From: CAVLCC01 sp963624975
GTDB lineage: Bacteria; Actinomycetota; Coriobacteriia; Coriobacteriales; CADBOM01
Direction of reading: 5' to 3'
Length of the DNA: 27,928 nt
Assembly (NCBI GenBank): GCA_963624975.1
Contig: CAVFRF010000044.1
Location: 1 to 27,928 of the forward strand
This document shows, piece by piece, positions 1 to 6,457 of the stretch. The notes beneath the pieces were generated by a model. The model had not been told where the DNA came from, did not search any database, and worked only from the letters and a program-made list of their open reading frames with translations. The position numbers and the translations under genes were made by a program. Within the stretch, counting starts at the first letter, position 1. Every line of letters begins with the position of its first letter.

Positions 1-1
1 G

Positions 2-940
2 TCGGGCATCACCTGCGCCGGCGAGCTTGCCCGCAACGGCTTCGACGTCACCGTGTTCGAGGCGTTCTTCACCGGCGGAGGCGTGCTGGTGTATGGCATC
101 CCCGAGTTCCGCCTGCCCAAGGCCGTGGTCAAGCGCGAAATCGACGGCTTGCAGGAGTTGGGCGTGAAGTTCGAGTACAACTCGGTGGTGGGCAACATCA
201 CCAATGCCGACGAGCTGTTTGACGAGGGCTTCGACGCCATCTACATCGCCACCGGCGCCGGGCTGCCCAAGCTGCTCAACATCCCGGGCGAGAACCTGCC
301 CAACGTGTTCTTCGCCAACGAGTACCTCACCCGCGTGAACCTCATGAAGGCCAACCACTTCCCCGAGTACGACACCCCCACCAAGAAGGGCAAGCAGGTA
401 GTGGTGTTCGGCGGAGGCAACGTGGCCATGGATGCCGTGCGCACGGCCAAGCGCCTGGGCGCCGAGCGTGCCGTGATCGCCTACAGGCGCACCGAGGCCG
501 AGATGCCCGCGCGTCGCGCCGAGCTGCTGCACGCCAAGGCGGAGGGCGTCGAGGTGATGGAGCTGGTGGCGCCGCTGGAGTTCGTGGCCGGCGAAGACGG
601 CTGCGTGTGCGCAGTGCGCGTGCAGAAGATGGAGCTTGGAGAGCCGGACGAGTCGGGTCGCCGCCGCCCGGTGGCCATCGAGGGCGCCATCGAGGAGATA
701 CCGTGCGACGTGGCCATCTCGGCCATCGGCACCAACGCCAACCCGTTTGCAGCCAAGGTGGGCGGCAAGATGCAGCTCAACAAGTGGGGCTACATCGTGG
801 CCGACGAGGAGACTGGCCGTACCGACGACCCGCGCATCTGGGCAGGAGGCGACATCGTGACGGGCGCCGCCACGGTGATCCTGGCGATGGGCGCCGGCAA
901 GAAGGCCGCCGCCAGCATCACGCAGACGCTGGTCGGGTAG
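2..940 (+). CDS. gltA: NADPH-dependent glutamate synthase / NfnB-SudA-type flavoprotein, 3' part
   Basis: The reading frame is open from base 2, so the start lies outside the window and 312 residues are visible. The first visible residues (SGITCAGELARNGFDVTVFE) are the end of an FAD-binding Rossmann motif. GGGVLVYGIPEFRLPK and the later ATGAGLPK are typical of the GltD/GltA/NfnB branch of the pyridine nucleotide-disulfide oxidoreductases. VVVFGGGNVAMDAVRTAKRLGA is the second, NADPH-binding, Rossmann fold, and the end carries the family's FAD-contacting GGDIVTGAATVILAMGAGK. Members oxidise or reduce NADPH for glutamate synthesis or for ferredoxin-NAD(P) bifurcation. Which of these roles applies cannot be decided without the upstream partner gene. 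The N-terminal iron-sulfur part is missing only because of the window edge. Confidence 0.9.
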   Translation, partial: SGITCAGELARNGFDVTVFEAFFTGGGVLVYGIPEFRLPKAVVKREIDGLQELGVKFEYNSVVGNITNADELFDEGFDAIYIATGAGLPKLLNIPGENLPNVFFANEYLTRVNLMKANHFPEYDTPTKKGKQVVVFGGGNVAMDAVRTAKRLGAERAVIAYRRTEAEMPARRAELLHAKAEGVEVMELVAPLEFVAGEDGCVCAVRVQKMELGEPDESGRRRPVAIEGAIEEIPCDVAISAIGTNANPFAAKVGGKMQLNKWGYIVADEETGRTDDPRIWAGGDIVTGAATVILAMGAGKKAAASITQTLVG

Positions 941-971
941 CGGAAGCTATCTCAACATAGTCTCGCCAAAG

Positions 972-1005
972 AAGAAGGGCATCTGCTAAAGCAGGTGCCC
1001 TTCTT
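972..1005. terminator. Hairpin terminator between convergent genes
   Basis: A 15-bp stem (AAGAAGGGCATCTGC, one G-U wobble) closes a TAAA loop between gltA and the convergent HdeD-like gene. There is no separate T-run. The AAGAA/TTCTT ends of the stem supply the A/T tracts, so it could work in both directions. Confidence 0.7.
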
Positions 1006-1036
1006 GATATTCGCAGTATGTGCGCTGCCGGACGGG

Positions 1037-1582
1037 CTACTGGCCCATGTACCTGCGGGCCTCTTCCACGCGGCTGCTGAACGCGGCCAGGAAGATGAGG
1101 TTGAAGATGCCGTTGATCAGCATCACGATGCCGGCCATGATCATGATGAACGCGAAGGGCGCGAACACCAGGAAGCAGCCGCAGATCATCATCACGACAG
1201 ATGCCACGACCAGCACGATGCCGCCACCAACGTTGGCGCGCATGCAGGCCATGCCGTCGCTCAGGCCCTTGGCGCCGTCGGCGATCACGAACAGCCCCGC
1301 CAGGATGGTGAGGAAGTCCATGATGATGTCGGGCCTGATGATGCACAGCAAGCCCAGGAAGAAGATCACGAGGCCGCCGGCAAACGACGAGCTGGCATCT
1401 CCCGGGTGGCTGATGCTCATCACCATCTTGGCGATGCCGCCGATGAGCACCATCGCGCCGATGAAGTAGCACAGCGTGACGCCCGAGATCACGGGTTCCA
1501 TGAGAAACAGGATTCCCAGCACGATCGATACGATGCCGCTGGCAATCACGTTGCCCTTGAGACGTTTGAGGGTGTCGTTCAT
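1037..1582 (-). CDS. HdeD-like (DUF308) membrane protein
   Basis: 181 residues, nearly all hydrophobic, with about six membrane helices arranged as repeated pairs. Internal segments such as GIVSIVLGILFLMEPVISGVT and GLVIFFLGLLCIIRPDII show the G-x-L-x-I/L-x-P pattern typical of HdeD/DUF308 proteins. In enterobacteria HdeD is linked to acid stress; the general family function is unknown. The start is supported by AAAGGGAG four bases before ATG. The gene is transcribed toward gltA and shares the hairpin at 972-1005. It is probably monocistronic, since the next identifiable intact gene upstream ends at 1834 and a coding fragment lies between. Confidence 0.85.
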   Translation of the reverse strand: MNDTLKRLKGNVIASGIVSIVLGILFLMEPVISGVTLCYFIGAMVLIGGIAKMVMSISHPGDASSSFAGGLVIFFLGLLCIIRPDIIMDFLTILAGLFVIADGAKGLSDGMACMRANVGGGIVLVVASVVMMICGCFLVFAPFAFIMIMAGIVMLINGIFNLIFLAAFSSRVEEARRYMGQ

Positions 1583-1703
1583 TTTGCTCCCTTTCGTTGG
1601 GTTGTGCGTTGCATAGGCTTATGGATGTCTAACAGTGTTGCAAAGCTCGCGCTATCGGGCAACCCCCGAGCACGGCTTTGCTGCCGCATCCGTGCCCGCT
1701 CCG

Positions 1704-1833
1704 CTAGGCCTTGTAGGTCGTGAGGCCGTCGCGGATGGTCTCGACCACCTTGCAGGTATGGATCTGATCTACCGGAATGTCAAAGAGGTTCTTGTCCACG
1801 CCGACCAACCTCGACTTCCCTATTGTGGTGCCT
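1704..1833 (-). pseudogene. Orphan 3' coding fragment
   Basis: On the minus strand, directly after the yqhA stop, about 42 codons read as ordinary protein (KSRLVGVDKNLFDIPVDQ, ending in IRDGLTTYKA and TAG). No convincing start or ribosome binding site precedes it: the same frame runs back out of register through yqhA. The SRLVGVDKNLFDIPVDQI pattern weakly recalls the middle of small bacterial PH-like domains, but this is only an impression. The likeliest reading is the surviving C-terminal end of a deleted gene. A short protein starting at an internal TTG or GTG is possible. Confidence 0.4.
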
Positions 1834-2466
1834 CTATTCCGCCTTGCCGGCTTCCTCGCTCGGTTCGCCGGACTTGCCCTGCAGGTCGCTTCCAGCATCC
1901 TGGGCATTCTGCTCGCCATGCGGGTCGTCTGCGTCCTGCGACTCGTACTCGATATATTCGTCGTGGTCGTTGTGGCCGCCGTGCTCCACCATGATGTGGC
2001 GCACGAAGTAGGCCAGCGACAGCACCACCGCGCCGATGCCGGCTCCCATGTACAGCAGCTCGTGCGCATCGGCTCCGTGGATCAGGCGGCCCAGGAAGAA
2101 CACGCCCATCACCACCACGATCACGCTCACCAGCTTTTCCTTGAGGTCGTCGAGCGTGTGGATCTCGAGCCAGCCGGGAAGCTTGACCCTGTCGTCGATG
2201 AACAGCGAGTACAGGCCGATCGACATGATGTAGAGCACGATGGCCAGCAGGAAGTAGTCGGCGCATTCGATGTATTCCACCAGCATGTCCTGCATGCCGA
2301 TTTCGCCTACGACGATATCGATCGTAACCGCGATGGCCTGGCCGAGAGTGACGATGGCCATCACCACCGCGGCGATGAACAGGCCGATGACGGGGATGGT
2401 GGACATGAAGCGCGTGCAGCCAACGAGCCTCTGGCCCAAGGTGCGCTTCTTCTCGTGCTTGAGCAT
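1834..2466 (-). CDS. YqhA / UPF0114 family membrane protein
   Basis: 210 residues. TRFMSTIPVIGLFIAAVVM and a later LYIMSIGLYSLFIDD are the signatures of the YqhA (UPF0114) family. About four membrane helices lie at roughly residues 22-45, 68-90, 113-135 and 143-165. The last 45 residues are an extra hydrophilic tail rich in Asp, Glu, His and Ser (HGGHNDHDEYIEYESQD), making it longer than the usual 165-180 residues. The start has AAAGG six bases upstream. Function is unknown. It follows the MFS gene by 75 bp on the same strand and might be cotranscribed with it, although a TATCAT box in that gap could give it its own promoter. Confidence 0.85.
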   Translation of the reverse strand: MLKHEKKRTLGQRLVGCTRFMSTIPVIGLFIAAVVMAIVTLGQAIAVTIDIVVGEIGMQDMLVEYIECADYFLLAIVLYIMSIGLYSLFIDDRVKLPGWLEIHTLDDLKEKLVSVIVVVMGVFFLGRLIHGADAHELLYMGAGIGAVVLSLAYFVRHIMVEHGGHNDHDEYIEYESQDADDPHGEQNAQDAGSDLQGKSGEPSEEAGKAE

Positions 2467-2541
2467 GCGTTGCCTTTCGATGTGACTTTTGCTTAGGAGA
2501 TGATAGCAGAAACCACCCGGTGCCGCCGCCCTGAGGTGCGG

Positions 2542-3765
2542 CTAGTCGCGGTCGAGCCTGGCATCGAGCTTCTTCACCACCATGGAGAGGATGCCCCCAG
2601 CTGCGGCACATGCCGCCAGCGCCAGCAGCACCGGCAGCAGGCCGTACGCGTCGCCCGCCATGCCCAGAAACGGCTCGGCGGCGCCGCCCATGCAGATGGC
2701 CACGCCGTAGCAAAGCCCCGAGGCCGACCCGAGGTGCCGCGGGATGTAGCCCATGCCCACAGCCACCATGGAGGGGTAGAACAGGTCCACGCCGATCGAG
2801 AGCAGCGCCGTGAGCACCAGCGCCAGCACGACCGACGAGCCGTTGAACGCGAACACCACGGCGCATGCGGCCGTGCTCAGCAGGCACGCGATGCACAGCC
2901 GGTGAGCGCCCACCTTCTCGGAGCATCGACCCGATATTGCGGTGGCCACGATGCCCGCTACGGAGAACAGCGAGATGGCCAGCGAGCTGGCGGTCTTGGT
3001 TTGCCCCAGCACGTCCATGAGAAACAGCGGGATGAACGCCATGAACCCGCTGCTGAGGATCGAACGCAGCGATAGCACGCCCATCACCAGGCCGAACATG
3101 CCCCAGTGCTCGCGCATGTGCGCCGCGTCGCCGGCAGCTGCGCCAGCCGAGCCCAGCGCCACGAAGCGGCGGTTGCACATCACGAGCGCGATGGCGCACG
3201 CGATGGTGGGAAACACGAAGATCACGAGGCCATGCATCCCGAACGCGGTGAGCGCCAGCGCGGCCATGATCGGCCCCGCGAAGAAGCCGATGTTGCCTCC
3301 GACGGCGAAGATGCTCATGCCGTTGCCCTTGCGCTCCCCCGCCGCCAGGTTGGAGATGCGCCCGCCCTCGGCGTGAAACATCGCCACGCCGAAGCCGCTC
3401 ACCACGGCGCTCGCGATGGTGAAGCCCATCGACGGCGAGAACCCGATGCCGCAGATTCCGATGCCCGCCAGCGCCACGCCCATCGCCATGAACCAGGGGC
3501 AGGGCCTGCGGTCGCTTAGGAATCCGAACAGCGGCTGAATCACGGCCGACACGATGTTGGCGGCGAAGATGAGCATCACGGCCGAGGTGTAGGAGTAGCC
3601 GTCGGCCACGAGGAACGGCAGGATCGCCGACATCGCACCCTGGTTGATGTCGGTGCAGGCGTGCCCGATCATGGCCATGTAGTTGGCGAGCTTGTCGCCC
3701 GATGCCGCCGCCATGCCGTCGTGCCGTTGCAGTTGCAGTTGCCGTTGCGCACGTTCCGCGCTCAT
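2542..3765 (-). CDS. MFS transporter, fosmidomycin-resistance (Fsr)-like
   Basis: 407 residues with twelve predicted membrane helices. The N-terminal GHACTDINQGAMSAILPFLV and PLFGFLSDRR (the loop 2-3 motif) are typical of the Fsr-type branch of the major facilitator superfamily, proton-driven exporters of small drugs. The substrate here is unknown. The frame stays open for 129 more codons upstream, but that part translates the repeat array at 3880-4202 and is not protein-like. The ATG at 3765 is chosen because homology begins just after it and a GGAGCG motif lies upstream. A predicted -10 (TATACT, 3859-3864) would start transcription about 90 bp before the gene, directly beside the first repeat, so regulation through the array is an attractive inference. 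Confidence 0.85.
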   Translation of the reverse strand: MSAERAQRQLQLQRHDGMAAASGDKLANYMAMIGHACTDINQGAMSAILPFLVADGYSYTSAVMLIFAANIVSAVIQPLFGFLSDRRPCPWFMAMGVALAGIGICGIGFSPSMGFTIASAVVSGFGVAMFHAEGGRISNLAAGERKGNGMSIFAVGGNIGFFAGPIMAALALTAFGMHGLVIFVFPTIACAIALVMCNRRFVALGSAGAAAGDAAHMREHWGMFGLVMGVLSLRSILSSGFMAFIPLFLMDVLGQTKTASSLAISLFSVAGIVATAISGRCSEKVGAHRLCIACLLSTAACAVVFAFNGSSVVLALVLTALLSIGVDLFYPSMVAVGMGYIPRHLGSASGLCYGVAICMGGAAEPFLGMAGDAYGLLPVLLALAACAAAGGILSMVVKKLDARLDRD

Positions 3766-3858
3766 GTTGCGTTTCGCTCCGTATCCGATTGCGTCGAGTT
3801 GTTCGCGGGCCTCGCAGTCCTTGTGAGTCCAGCGAGCCTCGCAGGTTTCTTCTTCCAA

Positions 3859-3864
3859 AGTATA
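3859..3864 (-). promoter_or_regulatory. Candidate -10 box of the MFS gene
   Basis: TATACT on the minus strand, about 95 bp before the MFS start. The matching -35 region, 17 bp further upstream, falls inside the first 25-bp repeat (3880-3904) and reads TTCTGC, a poor consensus match. That would suit a promoter controlled by a factor bound to the repeat. Confidence 0.35.
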
Positions 3865-3879
3865 GCGAGGTCGCCGTTG

Positions 3880-4202
3880 TGGCAGAAAATTTCGTTTGCC
3901 GAACAGCACGCATGGCATTTCCCGGTTTCGTGGCGATATTTTTCGTTTGCCGAACAGCGCATACAGCTTTAAGCCAAATCGTGACAGCTTTTTTCGATTG
4001 CCGAACGACGCAAAGCAGAGTTGGACGCATTTGTGGCAGTAAATTTCGATTGCCGAACAAATAGGCTGTTGTGGGCTTCGGCAATCGAAAATAATTGCCG
4101 CAAAATGCATGATTACTGCATATGCGGTTCGGGAATCGAAAATTTCTACCAAAAATCAAACGACCCGCGCCCACACCTTTCGGCAATCGAAAAATACTGC
4201 CA
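3880..4202. repeat. Seven-copy array of 25-bp repeats, 51-bp period, opposed orientations
   Basis: Four copies read TGGCAG (or variants), then an A/T stretch, then TTTCGATTGCCGAAC on the plus strand: 3880-3904, 3931-3955, 3982-4006 and 4034-4058. Three copies are inverted (GTTCGGCAATCGAAA, then CTGCCA): 4076-4100, 4127-4151 and 4178-4202. Start-to-start distance is 51, 51 and 52 bp in the first block and 51 and 51 in the second. The 26-27 bp between copies are mostly unrelated. Each copy has GGCA and TGCC at its ends; the copy at 4076 forms CGGCAAT/ATTGCCG, a 7-bp stem. The array fills the space between the kinase stop (4219) and the MFS start (3765) and is much more AT-rich than its surroundings. 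I do not recognise the family. Confidence 0.85.
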
Positions 4203-4218
4203 TGCGCGGAGCTCATAT

Positions 4219-6246
4219 CTAGCGGTTGCGACGCTCCTCCACCAGCTCGGCCACCACGTGCACCATGCGCTTGGAATCGATGGGCTTCGAAACGTGCGCG
4301 TCCATGCCCACCTCGTGCACGGCGACCCTGTCGTCGGTGAAGGCGTTGGCCGTCATTGCGATGATGGGCACCTCGCCCGCATCCGCGCGGTCGAGGGCGC
4401 GGATAGCCTCGGTGGCTTCGTAGCCGTCCATCAGCGGCATCATCAGGTCCATCAGCACGGCATCGATGGAGCCGACCTCCGACTGCTCGAACGTCTCCAC
4501 GGCCTCCAGCCCGTTGCGGGCCTTCAGCACCACGGCACCTGCGTCTTCGACCAGGAACTCGGCGATCTCCATGTTCAGCTCGTTGTCTTCCGCCAGCAAG
4601 ATGCGCATGCCCTCGAGCGGATTCTCGCCCGCAGGCGCACCGCCCGAGTCGGCCTCGGAGCACGCAGACTCGTCGATCTGCAGCGGTATCATCACGTCGA
4701 ACGTGGTGCCCACGCCCTTCTCGCTCTCGCAGGTGATGGTGCCGCCCATCTTGTCCACGATGCTCTTGGCAATGGCCATGCCCAGCCCCGTGCCCATGAA
4801 CTCCGAGCGCACCTCGCCGTCTTCCTGCGTGAACGGCTCGAAGACGTGCTTGGCGAACTCCGGGTCCATGCCGATGCCGGTGTCGCGGCACTTGAACTCT
4901 ATGGTGACGACGCCGTTTTCGCAGGCAGCCTCGCGGCACGTGACCACGACCTTGCCGTTCTCCTTGTTGAACTTGATGGCGTTGGTCACGATGTTCATGA
5001 GAACGTGGCGGAAGTGCGCCGGGCTGCCGATGACCTTGCGATGCGGCACATGGCAGTTTTCCTGCGAGATCTGGATGCCGCACTCTGCAGACTGCCTCAG
5101 CGCCACCTTGCACACGTCCTCGGCCACGTCGATGATGTCGAAAGGCTCGTGCGAGAGCACGATGTTCTTGGACTCGAGCTTGCACATGAACAGCACTTCG
5201 TTGATAAGCTCGAGCAGCAGCGTGGCCGACTCGCGCGCCTTGGCGCGGCACTCTGCCTGCTTGTCGACATCGAGCGGGAACTTGTCGGCCATGTCGAGCA
5301 TGCCGCGAATGCCGTTGATCGGCGTGCGCACGTCGTGGCTCATGCGCTTGAGGAACTCCGTCTTGGCATCGTTGGCCAGCTCGGCCTCTTCCTTGGCGGC
5401 CAGCAGCTTCTGCTGGTAGGCCTTCTCGCGGGCATGTTCGGACGCAGTGCGTTCCTCTTGCTCGCGCACGATGTCGTCGATGACCTGGAAGCCCAGCACC
5501 GCGAGGCTGCCCTCGGCATCCGCCTTGCTCATCTTGTACTGGAACCAGTGGACATCGCCCTCGCCGATGCTGCGGTAGGTGCCCACGCACTCGTATTGGT
5601 CTTCGAAGACCTTGCGCATGTTCTCGACGTTGAGCACCCCGCGCACGTGCTCGCGGTCGTCGGGATGCACCACGGTGTCGATCCACTGCGATAGCACGGG
5701 GTCGAACGGGAATTCCCGATGGCTGGTCTTGCCCGGCACGTCCACATAGGCGGCATCGAGCTTGAGAATCCTAGCCGTGCCCTTATCGAGGTCGACCAGG
5801 TAGATGTTGACGAGGTCGTGCGTGAGGGCGTGGAAGATCTTGTTCTGCTCCTCGAGATGCTCGTATTGCTCGCGCTCGAATTCCTTGCGCTCGCTGGCAC
5901 GGAGGCGGTACAGCTCGGTGATGTCGTGAGCGTACTCCACGAAAGCGGGGCGGCCGTTCCAATCGAGCATGACCGTGCGAACCAGAAAGACCTCTTTGCC
6001 GTTGTCGTATTCCGCCTCGGTGGCTTCGCGGCAGTTCGGGTCGCGCATGGGGCAATCGGCGCACTTGTCGTCGAGGCCGAACATGTACTCGTGGCAAAGC
6101 TGCCCCGCGCGGGGAGCTTCGGCGTTGCCGGAGTACTCGCGCGCGTTCTTGTTGGCATATAGGATTTCGAAGGTCTGGGCGTCGCTTACCTGGATGATGT
6201 CGTTGGCGTTGTCCAGAAGCTGCTCGAGCAGATCGGTTTGGTTCAT
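4219..6246 (-). CDS. Soluble hybrid sensor histidine kinase (PAS-PAS-HisKA-HATPase-REC)
   Basis: 675 residues without membrane segments, so a cytoplasmic sensor. The N-terminal PAS-like domain (1-115) holds four cysteines at 51, 62, 65 and 72 (CHEYMFGLDDKCADCP). A second PAS-like region (about 135-265) is followed by a coiled linker. HisKA has MSHDVRTPING with the phospho-accepting His304. The ATPase domain has the N-box (NIVTNAIKFNKENG, 418-431), DTGIGM (455-460) and GTGLGMAIAK (485-494). The receiver domain (547-670) has acidic DN at 554-555, Asp600 in VLMDLMMP and Lys654. No DNA-binding output is fused, so signalling must pass to another protein. The start follows a GAGGGGGGGG tract ten bases upstream. 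Confidence 0.93.
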   Translation of the reverse strand: MNQTDLLEQLLDNANDIIQVSDAQTFEILYANKNAREYSGNAEAPRAGQLCHEYMFGLDDKCADCPMRDPNCREATEAEYDNGKEVFLVRTVMLDWNGRPAFVEYAHDITELYRLRASERKEFEREQYEHLEEQNKIFHALTHDLVNIYLVDLDKGTARILKLDAAYVDVPGKTSHREFPFDPVLSQWIDTVVHPDDREHVRGVLNVENMRKVFEDQYECVGTYRSIGEGDVHWFQYKMSKADAEGSLAVLGFQVIDDIVREQEERTASEHAREKAYQQKLLAAKEEAELANDAKTEFLKRMSHDVRTPINGIRGMLDMADKFPLDVDKQAECRAKARESATLLLELINEVLFMCKLESKNIVLSHEPFDIIDVAEDVCKVALRQSAECGIQISQENCHVPHRKVIGSPAHFRHVLMNIVTNAIKFNKENGKVVVTCREAACENGVVTIEFKCRDTGIGMDPEFAKHVFEPFTQEDGEVRSEFMGTGLGMAIAKSIVDKMGGTITCESEKGVGTTFDVMIPLQIDESACSEADSGGAPAGENPLEGMRILLAEDNELNMEIAEFLVEDAGAVVLKARNGLEAVETFEQSEVGSIDAVLMDLMMPLMDGYEATEAIRALDRADAGEVPIIAMTANAFTDDRVAVHEVGMDAHVSKPIDSKRMVHVVAELVEERRNR

Positions 6247-6256
6247 GGCTTCGCTA

Positions 6257-6264
6257 CCCCCCCC
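6257..6264. repeat. Eight-base homopolymer in the kinase ribosome binding site
   Basis: Eight consecutive C on the plus strand make GAGGGGGGGG in the kinase mRNA, ten bases before the ATG. The G-run is itself the Shine-Dalgarno-like sequence, so length changes would alter binding strength or spacing. Nothing else in the window shows such a tract beside a start. Confidence 0.5.
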
Positions 6265-6315
6265 TCAGCGCAGAGGGTGGTTTGGTTTTCGATGAATTTT
6301 TGTCACACGCTCCAA

Positions 6316-6324
6316 ATTGTACCA
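6316..6324 (-). promoter_or_regulatory. Candidate extended -10 promoter of the hybrid kinase
   Basis: TGGTACAAT on the minus strand (-10 TACAAT with an upstream TG) lies about 70 bp before the kinase ATG in an AT-rich stretch. No good -35 hexamer stands 16-18 bp upstream, which fits an extended -10 promoter. Confidence 0.45.
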
Positions 6325-6388
6325 GTGCCATAGGGTTTTGTGTGCACTTTGAGATAAATTGAATGTGCCAAGTTGAAGCCAGACTCGG

Positions 6389-6450
6389 GTCGGGGCCGGA
6401 GCCGGGTCGGGGTTGGGTCGGAGCTGGAGCCCACCCGAACCAGAACGGGG
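6389..6450. repeat. G-rich degenerate GGGTCGG repeats
   Basis: Just beyond the glycosyltransferase stop the plus strand carries several GGGTCGG or GGGGCCGG units. Closely spaced G-runs could allow a quadruplex, though one loop is eight bases. No open gene is seen here. Confidence 0.45.
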
Positions 6451-6457
6451 GCCGGAG

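Noticed and set aside
3766..4152. N-terminal extension of the MFS protein by 129 residues
   Set aside because: The extra residues are a translation of the repeat array in one frame, rich in Cys and Arg with no homology; the ribosome site supports the ATG at 3765.
3880..4202. CRISPR array (25-bp repeats with 26-bp spacers)
   Set aside because: Copies diverge strongly, change orientation in the middle, and no cas gene is in the window. The spacing resembles CRISPR only superficially.
1820..5686. Very long minus-strand open frame of about 1288 codons
   Set aside because: It runs out of frame through yqhA, the MFS gene and the hybrid kinase and is an effect of high GC content; composition is Arg/Gly/Ala/His-rich and unlike protein.
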